From NCBI GenBank assembly GCA_947584375.1, contig CANPWL010000006.1:1-64000 (forward strand): a DNA stretch of 64,000 nucleotides, given 5' to 3'. Each line of letters opens with the position of its first letter. The first letter of the stretch is position 1. Both the position numbers and the translations under genes were made by a program. This document shows positions 34,932-44,763 of this stretch, piece by piece. Below the pieces are notes generated by a model. That model searched no databases, had not been told where the DNA came from, and saw only the letters and a list, made by a program, of their open reading frames with translations. This DNA is from an uncultured Clostridia bacterium. Lineage in GTDB: Bacteria > Bacillota > Clostridia > Oscillospirales > Ruminococcaceae.

Positions 34932-34990
34932 GAGCCACCGGTGGCTCTGCTGCCTTTGGAGAATTTGTACAATGTGATAACTTTGTACAA
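34932..34990 (+). promoter_or_regulatory. Palindromes between the ACT and PFL genes
   Basis: A perfect 16-bp palindrome GAGCCACCGGTGGCTC (34932-34947), followed by two copies of TTGTACAA 18 bp apart (34965-34972, 34983-34990) enclosed by CTGCC/GGCAG. It could be an attenuating RNA structure or a protein-binding region; nothing known was matched. Confidence 0.5.
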
Positions 34991-35046
34991 CGGCAGGTCT
35001 ATCAATTGATAAATAATAATTGACAATGGATATTGGAGGTTGAGTA

Positions 35047-36402
35047 ATGCTTAACGCATATGATATACTTGAAACTATTCGTATGATTCAGGACGAATGT
35101 CTTGATATTCGTACAATAACAATGGGAATTTCTCTGCTTGACTGCATAGACAATGACATAGACAAGGCTTGCAAAAAGGTCTATGAAAAGATAACAAGAT
35201 GCGCTAAAGATTTAGTCAAAACCGCAGATGAAATTTCAAAGGAATTTGGCGTGCCTATTATAAATAAGAGAATTTCAGTAACTCCTATTGCAATAGTATC
35301 AGCTGCCTGCAAATGTTCGCCCGTACCGTTTGCGTTAGCTATGGATAAAGCGGCACAAGCTGTCGGGGTCGATTTGATAGGAGGGTATTCTGCACTTGTT
35401 CAAAAGGGCTTTTCGGCAGGTGATATTGAGCTTATAAATTCTATTCCAGAGGCGTTGAAGTCTACCGAAAAGGTTTGCTCTTCTGTAAATATAGGTTCTA
35501 CAAAGACGGGTATAAATCTCGATGCGTGTAAGCTGATGGGCGGTATTGTAAAACAATGTGCGGAAGAAACTGTCGATAAAAACTGCTTTGGTGCGGCAAA
35601 GCTTGTCGTGTTCTGCAATGCTGTTGAGGATAACCCGTTTATGGCAGGAGCTTTTCACGGCGTCGGCGAGCCTGATTGTATGATAAATGTCGGCGTATCA
35701 GGACCCGGAGTTGTACGTTCTGCCCTTTCAAAATACCCAGATGCAAATATAACAGAGATTTCGGATATAATAAAAAAGACGTCTTATAAAATAACAAGAA
35801 TGGGACAGCTTGTGGGCGTTACCGCCTCAAAGCGTCTTGACGTTCCGTTCGGAATAGTTGATTTGTCGCTTGCACCTACTCCTGCTGTCGGCGACAGTGT
35901 TGCACACATTCTTGAAGAAATCGGACTGGAACAGTGCGGTACTCACGGTACGACTGCTACTCTGGCTCTTTTAAATGACGCTGTTAAAAAGGGCGGCGTA
36001 ATGGCTTGCTCAAGAATAGGAGGACTTTCAGGTGCATTTATTCCGGTATCTGAAGATTCAGGTATGATAGCGGCAGCAGAAAGCGGAGTTTTAACCATCG
36101 AAAAACTTGAAGCTATGACGGCAGTCTGCTCTGTGGGACTTGATATGATAGTTGTACCGGGAGATACAACACCTGATACAATAGCGGCAATTATTGCAGA
36201 TGAAGCAGCGATCGGTATGGTAAACACAAAGACTACTGCGGTAAGAATAATTCCCGCTATTGGCAAAGAAGTTGGAGATGAGCTTGACTGGGGCGGACTT
36301 TTCGGTCATGCACCCGTGATGCCTCTTAAAAAGGAGTCTGCGTCAAGATTTATTAACAGAGGCGGTCAGATCCCTGCACCTCTTCATTCTTTGAAGAATT
36401 GA
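35047..36402 (+). CDS. PFL-family protein (UPF0210 / DUF711)
   Basis: 451 residues, family length. Begins [33 protein letters not shown] and includes [40 protein letters not shown] and [24 protein letters not shown]. Structurally related to glycyl-radical-enzyme folds but without the glycyl-radical motif; biochemical role unknown. Operon with the ACT gene upstream. SD GGAGG, ATG. Confidence 0.92.
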   Translation: MLNAYDILETIRMIQDECLDIRTITMGISLLDCIDNDIDKACKKVYEKITRCAKDLVKTADEISKEFGVPIINKRISVTPIAIVSAACKCSPVPFALAMDKAAQAVGVDLIGGYSALVQKGFSAGDIELINSIPEALKSTEKVCSSVNIGSTKTGINLDACKLMGGIVKQCAEETVDKNCFGAAKLVVFCNAVEDNPFMAGAFHGVGEPDCMINVGVSGPGVVRSALSKYPDANITEISDIIKKTSYKITRMGQLVGVTASKRLDVPFGIVDLSLAPTPAVGDSVAHILEEIGLEQCGTHGTTATLALLNDAVKKGGVMACSRIGGLSGAFIPVSEDSGMIAAAESGVLTIEKLEAMTAVCSVGLDMIVVPGDTTPDTIAAIIADEAAIGMVNTKTTAVRIIPAIGKEVGDELDWGGLFGHAPVMPLKKESASRFINRGGQIPAPLHSLKN

Positions 36403-36468
36403 TCACACTCACAGCAATGAGCGTTAATAATAATTTCTACATTTTCAGAAAGGAAGACAGTTACAGCT

Positions 36469-37389
36469 ATGAAAAAGGCATCCATATTAGCAATTATAAC
36501 AGGTATTTTTATTTGTACAAATATGCTTAGTGCATGTACAGAAACTAATAAATTAAAGTCATCATCTTCTGTTGATGACAGTGCGACTATTTCAAAGGAT
36601 TCAACAAAAATAACCGAGCTCTCTGTTTTTGATGAAAAAACAAATTATATCGATAATGTAGAAAATATCATCTCCAAGGGACAATATACTGTTAAGGGAA
36701 GTCTTAAATCAAGTACGATGGGACTTATAACCGAAAGTCCTATAACGATTTCAGTTAAAAACGAAAATAATTACTACTACTCTGTTAAAACTGTATCTGC
36801 ATATCAAGAATATCTTGTCTCAGACGGAATTTCATATATATTAAATACAAATGATAAACTCTATGCCGTTTCTAAAGAAAAGACTGCAAAAAGCATTAAA
36901 TCTACAATAGACACTTATTTTCCGTCAAAAGAAACATTAAATTACAAGGACACTTACAGCGTAAGCTATAAAAATCAAAAATACATCCGAGAAAGATACG
37001 AAGTGAACGGAACAAACGGCTCAAATCAGATTGTGTCCTACTTTTTCATAAATGATGAGCTTAAAATGATTCAATATGTCAATCAGGTAATGGAAATGAA
37101 AATTGATTCATATTTGAACATTGATGATATTTCTGATAAGAGCAGCAACAATTATTACAGCAAAACTAAAAATTATGAAAAGGTTTCCGAAGACGCACTT
37201 AAAAACTCTTTGAATAATTCCGATTCATCGGATGAATATATTTTAGGGCTTCTTGACTCAATGGGAATTACAGATGAAGATTTGCTCAAAATGGGCTATA
37301 CTAAAGAGGATATATTGAATATGAATGACAATCAGCTGAGCATATTCCTTGCAGGTCTTTACGGAGAAGATGTATCACAAAACGAATAA
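36469..37389 (+). CDS. Lipoprotein of unknown function
   Basis: 306 residues. Signal peptide with lipobox MLSAC (~residue 23), Ser/Thr/Lys-rich spacer, then a beta-rich body (ISKGQYTVKGSLKSS..., YLVSDGISYILNTNDKLYAVS) reminiscent of LolA/LppX-like lipoproteins, and a distinct C-terminal helical piece with near-repeats MGITDEDLLKMGYTKEDILNM. SD AAAGGAAG, ATG. A terminator follows. The fold comparison is tentative. Confidence 0.7.
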   Translation: MKKASILAIITGIFICTNMLSACTETNKLKSSSSVDDSATISKDSTKITELSVFDEKTNYIDNVENIISKGQYTVKGSLKSSTMGLITESPITISVKNENNYYYSVKTVSAYQEYLVSDGISYILNTNDKLYAVSKEKTAKSIKSTIDTYFPSKETLNYKDTYSVSYKNQKYIRERYEVNGTNGSNQIVSYFFINDELKMIQYVNQVMEMKIDSYLNIDDISDKSSNNYYSKTKNYEKVSEDALKNSLNNSDSSDEYILGLLDSMGITDEDLLKMGYTKEDILNMNDNQLSIFLAGLYGEDVSQNE

Positions 37390-37405
37390 AATTATAAATA
37401 ATAAT

Positions 37406-37445
37406 GGACCGTTTAAGTATTTATAAGCTTAAACGGTCCTTTTTG
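37406..37445 (+). terminator. Terminator of the lipoprotein gene
   Basis: 12-bp perfect stem GGACCGTTTAAG / CTTAAACGGTCC, then TTTTTG. Confidence 0.85.
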
Positions 37446-37459
37446 CATATATAAAATTA

Positions 37460-37481
37460 CATCCTGCAAGTTTACAGGATG
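37460..37481 (-). terminator. Terminator of the zinc-ribbon membrane protein gene
   Basis: CATCCTG / CAGGATG hairpin with 8-nt loop; on the minus strand followed by TAATTTT. Confidence 0.5.
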
Positions 37482-37493
37482 CAACAATGATTC

Positions 37494-38027
37494 TTATTTT
37501 AAAATCCTTATTTTTCCTATAAGCGGAAGTTCTTTTGCTTTTCCCTGAGCAGCATTCACAATACCTATAATTCCTATAACCAAAATTAGTATCGCAACTA
37601 TCCCTGTTATTACTGAGAAAATCTTTCCAAGCGGATCTGCAATAGCATACGAAACGATTCTTAAAATTGACACAACAATATTAACCGCAATACTTGAAAT
37701 TATAAATACTAATCCCTGATTTGAATGAAATCTGGCAAACTTTGAATTAGGAGCCGCCAAAATAGGAATTAAAATCAAAATCCCCAAATAAGCCAAAACT
37801 GCAAATGCTTTATTGTTATCTATATCTGTCTTATCATAGTCAGATGTATAATCAGATGTATTGTTAAAGCCGGCAATTTTAGCGCCTAAGTCTTCAACCG
37901 AATCAGAAATATTTTTTGCAGTATTATTTGTATTCTTAGTATCTCCGCCGTTTACAGAAGCACCGCATTTATCACAAAATTTACTTCCGTCGGTAATTTG
38001 ATTTCCGCATTTTGAACAAAAAGCCAT
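37494..38027 (-). CDS. Zinc-ribbon membrane protein, DUF4870-like
   Basis: 177 residues. N-terminal zinc ribbon MAFCSKCGNQITDGSKFCDKCGA (two CxxC pairs, beginning at residue 4), a polar Asn/Asp linker, then three hydrophobic segments with the Tic20/DUF4870-like stretch NSKFARFHSNQGLVF. Function unknown. SD AGGAGG, ATG. Flanking regions make it monocistronic. Confidence 0.8.
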   Translation of the reverse strand: MAFCSKCGNQITDGSKFCDKCGASVNGGDTKNTNNTAKNISDSVEDLGAKIAGFNNTSDYTSDYDKTDIDNNKAFAVLAYLGILILIPILAAPNSKFARFHSNQGLVFIISSIAVNIVVSILRIVSYAIADPLGKIFSVITGIVAILILVIGIIGIVNAAQGKAKELPLIGKIRILK

Positions 38028-38313
38028 ATACTATTCCTCCTAATTTACTTTTATATTAAAATTATATCATACAAAATAATATAAGTCAATTTTTTGTTTT
38101 CAAAAACCCGGTTATTAAAAGCCTTAAGTAATAACATAATTTATTAGCTGACGCATATATATACATATATAATCGATTTTATGCCCGACTGTAATGCTTT
38201 TGCAATCTCACACAATATACTTCAATTTAGTACAATACTATTTACAATATAAGTTGCAGGTATTTTCCCTGTTTTTAAATAATGGCAATACCATATTAAG
38301 GAGAAAATTAACT

Positions 38314-38949
38314 ATGGAAAACAACACTTACCCTTTCGTAAACACACCGCTGCCATATGAGTACAATGCTCTTGAACCGTTTATTGATGAGAAAACAATG
38401 AAACTGCATCACGATAAACATTTGCAAACTTATATTGACAACCTTAATTCTGTTATGGAAAAATACCCAGGGTTGCAAAAGCTTTCCCTTGAGATGCTTA
38501 TAAGAGCTTCCCGCAGGCTTCCGGTACAGATTCAGTCAACTGTGAGCAACAACGCCGGCGGGGTTTTTAATCATCGATTCTTTTTTAACGGACTTACCAA
38601 CCCGGCGTCAAAAGAACCACACGGCAAGCTTTCTATATCTATTAATCGTTTTTTCAGCGATTATGAATGTTTTGCTTCTGAATTTAAAAAGGCTGCGCTG
38701 TCAGTATTCGGTTCAGGATACGCTTGGCTTGTTTACGGTAATAACCGATTGAAAATCGTTACCACTCCAAACCAAAACAGTCCGATTGAACAAGGCTTAT
38801 GCCCTATTTTATGCATTGACGTATGGGAACACGCATATTATCTTAAGCATTATAATGTCCGCTCAGAATATATTGAAGATTGGTTTAACATTATCAATTG
38901 GGAAGAAGCCGAACAGAACTTCTTAAACTGTATAAATCATCGTAAATAA
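38314..38949 (+). CDS. sodA: Superoxide dismutase, Fe/Mn family
   Basis: 211 residues from ATG at 38314 (AAGGAGA); the frame is open 5' but without ribosome site. The four metal ligands are visible: His in MKLHHDKHLQTYIDNLN, His in AGGVFNHRFFF, Asp and His in CIDVWEHAYYLKHY. The middle contains SVFGSGYAWLVY. Dismutates superoxide. An extra ~15-residue insertion (RASRRLPVQIQSTVS) is seen before the second ligand, as in several clostridial forms. Metal preference cannot be decided. Confidence 0.93.
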   Translation: MENNTYPFVNTPLPYEYNALEPFIDEKTMKLHHDKHLQTYIDNLNSVMEKYPGLQKLSLEMLIRASRRLPVQIQSTVSNNAGGVFNHRFFFNGLTNPASKEPHGKLSISINRFFSDYECFASEFKKAALSVFGSGYAWLVYGNNRLKIVTTPNQNSPIEQGLCPILCIDVWEHAYYLKHYNVRSEYIEDWFNIINWEEAEQNFLNCINHRK

Positions 38950-39001
38950 CGACGCTGTTATTAAAACTCAAAACTGTTTTTTAACAACCTAAACTGCTTT
39001 A

Positions 39002-39040
39002 AAAGCTCCGCAAAAACAAAAACTTAGCGGGGCTTTATTT
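39002..39040 (+). terminator. Terminator of sodA
   Basis: AAAGCTCCGC / GCGGGGCTTT (39002-39011 with 39027-39036), then ATTTCGG. Confidence 0.7.
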
Positions 39041-39091
39041 CGGTAAAAATTTATTAATCAGTTTAACTTATAACGCTAAATTAATCACTGC

Positions 39092-39120
39092 TTGACAGTA
39101 TTAAAAATCTATGATAAACT
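39092..39120 (+). promoter_or_regulatory. Promoter of the phosphorelay operon
   Basis: TTGACA (39092-39097), 17 nt, TAAACT (39115-39120). The transcript would have a leader of ~230 nt. Confidence 0.55.
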
Positions 39121-39350
39121 ATTTTGGGGTTTTATATATTTCTTAGATAAGCAATATATTTTTTACGCTTAAATAAATAGAAATTCAATAAAAAACATAC
39201 ACAAAATGTATTAAAGAAAAATAAATTCTCTATTATATTTCTAAGTTCAATATTAAAAATTATTATTACTTTACTATAAATAATATCCATAAATATCAGA
39301 AATCAGCTTTGACATTTACTTCTTCTATGATCAATGAAAAATAAAAGGAG
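39121..39350 (+). other. Long AT-rich leader without recognised structure
   Basis: Region between the predicted promoter and the HD-GYP gene. Searched by eye for riboswitch cores (c-di-GMP, SAM, T-box); none found. A second promoter closer to the gene is possible. Confidence 0.3.
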
Positions 39351-40892
39351 ATGGTTTTTATCAATAATAGTAAAAAAAGTAATAAAATACTTATTGTAGA
39401 CGACTCTGAAATGAATCGTGCTATTTTATCAGAAATGCTTGACAACGAATACGAAATTATAGAAGCCGCAGACGGTGGACAAGCGATAGCTATTCTCCAA
39501 AAAAGCAGCGTTGAAATATCTTTAGTACTGTTAGACATTGTAATGCCCGTTATGGACGGTTTTGAGGTTTTGGCAATAATGAATAAAAAGCGCTGGATAC
39601 AGGATATACCGGTAATTATGATTTCGGCTGAAACTGCTCCGTCTTATATAGATCGTGCATACGATTTGGGAGTTACTGACTTTATCAGCAGACCGTTTGA
39701 CTCTTTGGTTGTCCGTAGGCGTGTTGTCAATACGATTATGCTATATTCCAAACAAAAAAAGCTTGCAGGACTGGTAGCTGACCAGATTTATGAAAAAGAA
39801 AAAAACAACAGCTTAATGATAAATATTCTAAGTCATATTGTTGAATTTAGGAACGGCGAAAGCGGTCTTCACATTCTTCATGTTCAGACCTTTACAGACA
39901 TCCTTCTTAAATGTCTTGTTAAGAAAACTGACAAGTACAATTTGTCAGCCTCTGATATTTCACTTATAAGCAATGCGTCTGCACTGCATGATATAGGCAA
40001 AATATCAATTCCGGAAGAAATACTTAACAAGCCCGGCAGGCTTACAAGTGAAGAGTTTGAAGTTATGAAAACGCACTCTTTAGTAGGAGCTTCTATGCTT
40101 GATGAACTTCCTTTTTATAAAGATGAACCTTTAGTTAAGGTCGCATACGAAATTTGCCGTTGGCATCACGAGCGTTATGACGGACGAGGTTATCCTGACG
40201 GACTTAAGGGAGACGAAATTCCTATTTCTGCTCAGATAGTTGCCTTGGCTGATGTTTATGACGCACTGACGAGTGAACGTGTATATAAAAAAGCATTTCC
40301 GCATGAAACTGCAATGAATATGATTTTAAACGGGGAATGCGGTACATTCAATCCGCTTCTTCTTGATTGCTTAAAGGATTCTGCTGAAAACATTATAACT
40401 GAGCTTAAAGAAAATTCAATCAGTAATCATAATGAAAAAGAGATGAAAAATATTGCAAATGAATTACTGCGTCACGATGAACTTTCAGCTTCTGAACGCA
40501 CTTTAAGGCAATTAGAACAGGAACAGATAAAATACGAATTTTTCACAAATGTTTCTGATGAGATCTGGTTTGAATTTACAAGCGACCCGCCAATGCTGAC
40601 CTTATCAGATTTGGGCAGCAAAAAGCTTGGTCTTAATAAGGTCACAATAAATCCATACCAAAATAATCAAATTAATTCTATGTTTGATATAAGCACTCTT
40701 CAAGGATTTGTAAATACATTTCAGAACACTACTTTTGAAAATCCAATTGTGAATTTCAATTTCAGGGTTTTGATCGACGGTAAATACAAATACTGCAAAG
40801 CTATCGGACGTTCGATGTGGACTTCAGACAATTCTCCTGAATATATAGGTGCTATCGGCAAAATCACTGATATCACTGATGAAAATGTCTAA
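39351..40892 (+). CDS. Response regulator with HD-GYP output and C-terminal PAS-like domain
   Basis: 513 residues. N-terminal receiver (~residues 10-130) with acidic pair IVDDSE, phospho-Asp in VLLDIVMP and Lys-region SRPFD; HD-GYP domain (~residues 150-340) with ALHDIGKISIPEEIL, EFEVMKTHSLVGA, WHHERYDGRGYPDGL and ADVYDALTSERVY; C-terminal PAS-like part (~residues 385-510). Probably a phosphorylation-controlled c-di-GMP phosphodiesterase. It is followed by Hpt and hybrid kinase genes, so phosphoryl input is likely local. The ATG at 39351 abuts the SD; the real start may be a few codons later. Confidence 0.9.
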   Translation: MVFINNSKKSNKILIVDDSEMNRAILSEMLDNEYEIIEAADGGQAIAILQKSSVEISLVLLDIVMPVMDGFEVLAIMNKKRWIQDIPVIMISAETAPSYIDRAYDLGVTDFISRPFDSLVVRRRVVNTIMLYSKQKKLAGLVADQIYEKEKNNSLMINILSHIVEFRNGESGLHILHVQTFTDILLKCLVKKTDKYNLSASDISLISNASALHDIGKISIPEEILNKPGRLTSEEFEVMKTHSLVGASMLDELPFYKDEPLVKVAYEICRWHHERYDGRGYPDGLKGDEIPISAQIVALADVYDALTSERVYKKAFPHETAMNMILNGECGTFNPLLLDCLKDSAENIITELKENSISNHNEKEMKNIANELLRHDELSASERTLRQLEQEQIKYEFFTNVSDEIWFEFTSDPPMLTLSDLGSKKLGLNKVTINPYQNNQINSMFDISTLQGFVNTFQNTTFENPIVNFNFRVLIDGKYKYCKAIGRSMWTSDNSPEYIGAIGKITDITDENV

Positions 40893-40939
40893 TTTACCGG
40901 TAATTATAAACTATGAATTAACTAAGGAGTTGATACAAT

Positions 40940-41299
40940 ATGACATTAACGGAATGCTATACGCTTCTTGAAGGTAACTACGACGATGTAGTTGCACGAT
41001 TAAACAGTGAAAATCTTGTTAAAAAATTTGTATATAAATTTTTAGAAGATTCCAGCTATGAAACTCTTATCAATTCTCTTGAAGCAGGAGATTACAAAGA
41101 AGCATTCAGAGCTGCTCATACAATAAAAGGCATTTGCCAGAATCTAAGCTTTACTAAACTGTTTAAGTCAAGCAATAACCTGACAGAGGCATTAAGGACA
41201 GAGGAAAAGTGTGATGTAACAGAACTTTTAAATCAGGTTAAATGCGATTATGAGCAAACCTATTCGGCAATTAAAGCGCTTAAGGAAGAGGACGTATAA
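40940..41299 (+). CDS. Histidine-phosphotransfer (Hpt) protein
   Basis: 119 residues, free-standing Hpt domain. Phosphorylatable His in AAHTIKGICQNLSF (~residue 57), followed by the usual Leu-rich helix. SD AAGGAG, ATG. It lies between the HD-GYP regulator and the hybrid kinase, completing a multistep His-Asp-His-Asp relay. Confidence 0.92.
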   Translation: MTLTECYTLLEGNYDDVVARLNSENLVKKFVYKFLEDSSYETLINSLEAGDYKEAFRAAHTIKGICQNLSFTKLFKSSNNLTEALRTEEKCDVTELLNQVKCDYEQTYSAIKALKEEDV

Positions 41300-41365
41300 A
41301 TATTTAAAAATTAAAACAACTACGTTTAACTATTTTAAATTAAACTGAATTAAGGATGAATTCAA

Positions 41366-43927
41366 ATGAATAAAAAAAAGACCATACATTTTTTGATAAT
41401 AAGTCTTATTATTCTTATTATTGTATGTATTGGAGTAATGTCTCTTTTTGCTGCAATTATGAGCAAAAAGAGTGATGATGCAATCAATAAAATCGGTACA
41501 ATATATATGTCGGGGATGAATGAAAAAATCTCTATGCACTTTGAAACGACAATTGATCTTCGTCTTTCTCAGGTTGAGACAATTATAAAAAACAATCCCC
41601 CTGAGAGTTTTACATCACAAAAAGAAATGCTTAAACAGCTTAAAGAAGCAGGGCAGATGCGTAGTCTTGACTTCCTTGCCCTTTTGAGCAGCGACGGCGA
41701 ATTTGAAATGATTTACGGTGAAGATGTTGAAATGTATGATCCGGAACCATTTCTTAAATCACTTAACAACGATGAGAAAAAAGTTGCACTGGCTCAAACT
41801 GCATCCGGAAAAAACTCAGTTGCAATCGGAGTTTCTGCGATTTACCCTATGTCAAGCGGTAAAAAATGCACCGCATTGGTAGCAGGAAAATCCTCTGATT
41901 ATTTCAATAAAATTCTCGGTCTTGATGACTTGAACGACGATGATTCTCTTACATTCTCGGACATTATCGTTAGAAACGGAAGCTATGTTATAAGAAATAC
42001 AGAAACTAATGAACAAAACAATTACTTTGACAGATTAAAAAATGTTATCTCCGAAAATGATAATAAAACTGCAGATCAATATATTAATGAGCTCAAAACC
42101 GCAATGAATAATAATGAGGATTATTCGACCATTGTCTTTGCTGAAAATGAGCATAGGCACATCTATTGTACCAGTCTGCCGTATTCTGAATGGTATCTGA
42201 TAACAGTTATGCCGTACGGAGTATTAGATAATACTGTCAGTGCGCTTAGCAATCAGAGATTTAATCTGCTGATAATAAGTATAGGAATTATATTAGTAAT
42301 GCTGATAATCATATTTACTATATATTTCAAAATGACTCAGAATCAAATCAATATGCTCAATCAGGCTCGTAAAGACGCAATACACGCAAACAAAGCCAAG
42401 AGTGAGTTTCTGTCTAATATGAGCCATGACATACGAACGCCTATGAATGCTATTGTAGGTATGACCGCAATAGCTGCTTCAAATATAGACAATAAGCAGC
42501 ATGTTCAGGATTGTCTGAAGAAAATCAGTTTATCCAGTAAGCATCTTTTAGGACTTATAAACGATGTTCTTGATATGTCCAAAATTGAGAGTGGTAAAAT
42601 GACCCTTAATATGGATCAGGTTTCTCTGCGTGAGGTTATGGACAGTATAATAAATATAGTACAACCTCAAATAAAAACTAAACATCAAAAATTTGATGTT
42701 TCTTTGCACAATATTATAACTGAAAATGTCTTTTGTGACAGCGTTCGTTTTAACCAGATCCTTTTGAATTTATTGTCTAATGCTGTTAAGTTTACTCCTG
42801 AAGGCGGAGAGATTTATGTTTCTATGCAGCAAGAGGAATCTCCTGTTGATAACAATCATATTCGCACGCAAATAATCGTTAAAGATAACGGCATAGGCAT
42901 GACTGATGAATTTAAGGAAAGAGTATTTGATACCTTTGCGCGTGAAGACAGCAAAAGAGTTAGGAGGACTGAGGGAACCGGTCTCGGAATGGCAATAACC
43001 AAGTATATTGTTGATGCTATGAACGGAACTATCGATGTACAAAGCGAATTAGGAAAAGGTACTGAATTTAAAGTCACTCTTGATTTTGAAAAAGCATATA
43101 TCCCGGAAGAAGATATGATCTTGCCTAACTGGAATATGTTAGTGGTTGATGACGACCAGCAACTTTGCGAAAGTGCAGTGGATTCTCTAAAAACAATCGG
43201 AGTAAATGCCGACTGGACATTAGACGGTGAATCTGCTATTAGTATGGTGAATGAAAGACATATTAAAAATGATGACTATCACGTTATACTTCTTGATTGG
43301 AAACTTCCCGGAATTGACGGTATTGAAACTGCAAGACAGATACGCAAGAAGTTCAATAACACAGATATTCCTATCATTTTGATTTCAGCATATGACTGGA
43401 GCGAAATTGAAGATGAAGCCCGTGAAGCAGGCATTAACGGTTTTATTTCAAAGCCATTGTTTAAATCTACTCTGTTTTACGGATTAAAGCAATACACAGA
43501 CGGATATGAAGCTGTTCAAGAATTTGAAAATAGTGAAAATACAAAGTCTTTCAATGGAGCAAATGTTTTAATTGCAGAAGATAATGAACTTAACTGGGAA
43601 ATAGCTTATGAATTACTTTCACAGCTTGGACTTAATTTGGAAAGAGCAGAAAACGGTCAGATTTGTGTAGAAAAATTCAAGCAATCGCAAGTCGGATATT
43701 ATGACGCAATATTAATGGATATTAGAATGCCTGTGATGACAGGATATGAGGCAACGGCAGAAATACGTTCAATCAAGCGCGATGATTCAGATCTGCCGAT
43801 CATTGCTATGACCGCAGACGCTTTCTCTGACGATATTAGGAGATGTATAGAATGCGGTATGAATGCACACATTGCTAAACCAATTGATATAAAAGAAGTT
43901 GCACGTTTGCTTGAAAAATATATATAA
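41366..43927 (+). CDS. Hybrid sensor histidine kinase with two receivers
   Basis: 853 residues. First span (~residues 8-30), extracytoplasmic Cache-like sensor (~residues 35-290), second span (~residues 295-318), HisKA with phospho-His in NMSHDIRTPMNAIVGM (~residue 354), HATPase with NLLSNAVKFTPEGG and GTGLGMAITKYIV, receiver 1 (~residues 590-710; ILLDWKLPGIDG) and receiver 2 (~residues 725-850; ILMDIRMPVMTG). Both phospho-Asp residues are intact. Signals through the Hpt protein to the HD-GYP regulator upstream in the same operon. The ligand of the Cache region is unknown. Confidence 0.94.
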   Translation: MNKKKTIHFLIISLIILIIVCIGVMSLFAAIMSKKSDDAINKIGTIYMSGMNEKISMHFETTIDLRLSQVETIIKNNPPESFTSQKEMLKQLKEAGQMRSLDFLALLSSDGEFEMIYGEDVEMYDPEPFLKSLNNDEKKVALAQTASGKNSVAIGVSAIYPMSSGKKCTALVAGKSSDYFNKILGLDDLNDDDSLTFSDIIVRNGSYVIRNTETNEQNNYFDRLKNVISENDNKTADQYINELKTAMNNNEDYSTIVFAENEHRHIYCTSLPYSEWYLITVMPYGVLDNTVSALSNQRFNLLIISIGIILVMLIIIFTIYFKMTQNQINMLNQARKDAIHANKAKSEFLSNMSHDIRTPMNAIVGMTAIAASNIDNKQHVQDCLKKISLSSKHLLGLINDVLDMSKIESGKMTLNMDQVSLREVMDSIINIVQPQIKTKHQKFDVSLHNIITENVFCDSVRFNQILLNLLSNAVKFTPEGGEIYVSMQQEESPVDNNHIRTQIIVKDNGIGMTDEFKERVFDTFAREDSKRVRRTEGTGLGMAITKYIVDAMNGTIDVQSELGKGTEFKVTLDFEKAYIPEEDMILPNWNMLVVDDDQQLCESAVDSLKTIGVNADWTLDGESAISMVNERHIKNDDYHVILLDWKLPGIDGIETARQIRKKFNNTDIPIILISAYDWSEIEDEAREAGINGFISKPLFKSTLFYGLKQYTDGYEAVQEFENSENTKSFNGANVLIAEDNELNWEIAYELLSQLGLNLERAENGQICVEKFKQSQVGYYDAILMDIRMPVMTGYEATAEIRSIKRDDSDLPIIAMTADAFSDDIRRCIECGMNAHIAKPIDIKEVARLLEKYI

Positions 43928-43964
43928 CAAAATAATTATAAATCCTGCAAAACGTATATAATAA

Positions 43965-43998
43965 AGAAGCACTTGATAATTAAGTGCTTCTTTTTTTC
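43965..43998 (+). terminator. Terminator of the phosphorelay operon
   Basis: AGAAGCACTT / AAGTGCTTCT stem, 7-nt loop, then seven Ts. Confidence 0.85.
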
Positions 43999-44013
43999 AT
44001 TCATACTAGATTA

Positions 44014-44682
44014 TTAACTAAATGATGGCGGAGTAACATTTGTATGTGAAAAGCTATTGTTTGACGGTGACGGTTCTGACATACTGAAATACATTTTTGC
44101 CGCCTTAGTCGTTCCAAAATCACGATTTGAACCGGTATCCTGGACCTTATTAAATGCTTCCCTGAACATGGCATTGTGGGCCTCTTCTCTATTAAGCAGA
44201 AAATCAATAGTTTCTTTGACCTTTTTATCATTAATTTGCCTGTATAAATACTCATATACAACCTTAGCCCTTTGCTCCGATGCTATATTTGAAAGCAAAT
44301 CAGCACACAAATCGCCGGTTACTGAAACATAATCTCCCGTCCATGAATATCCTGACGCATTTATCAAACCGGGATTTAGTCCTAAAAGAACATGGGTTTC
44401 AATTTCACCGTCAGGAACCGAGCTTGCATCCACATCATGACCGTTCAGCAGATTGATTGTCTCTGCTACCATTTCCATATGACCAAGCTCCTCTGCTGCA
44501 ATATCCAGAAACAAGTCCTTTATATCAGGGTCTTTTATTCTGAAGCTTTGTGACATATACTGCATAGCCGCTTTCAGCTCACCGTTTGCACCGCCCAATT
44601 GCTCCTGCATCAATGCCGCATACTGCGGATTAGGCTTTTCAACTTCCACAGGATGAAATAACTGTTTTTCATGCTTAAACAT
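44014..44682 (-). CDS. Manganese catalase family protein (CotJC-like)
   Basis: 222 residues from ATG at 44682 (AAGGAAGG 7 nt upstream). Ferritin-like di-metal protein with ligands in GGANGELKAAMQYM, AEELGHMEMVAETINLL and NREEAHNAMFREAF; ends with a Ser/Pro/Asn-rich tail. Mn catalases of this size include the spore-coat protein CotJC. Expected to destroy hydrogen peroxide, or to sit in the spore coat. cotJA/cotJB partners are not adjacent. Confidence 0.9.
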   Translation of the reverse strand: MFKHEKQLFHPVEVEKPNPQYAALMQEQLGGANGELKAAMQYMSQSFRIKDPDIKDLFLDIAAEELGHMEMVAETINLLNGHDVDASSVPDGEIETHVLLGLNPGLINASGYSWTGDYVSVTGDLCADLLSNIASEQRAKVVYEYLYRQINDKKVKETIDFLLNREEAHNAMFREAFNKVQDTGSNRDFGTTKAAKMYFSMSEPSPSNNSFSHTNVTPPSFS

Positions 44683-44763
44683 ATAAACACCTTCCTTTTC
44701 TAGTTTACAAATATTGTTCCCTGATTCATCCCAAATATTCAAGGTGTTTTGCATAAAAAACAA

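Noticed and set aside
39121-39350. Second c-di-GMP riboswitch ahead of the HD-GYP operon
   Set aside because: The long leader has none of the GACGCAAAGC / GGCAGCC core or class II features.
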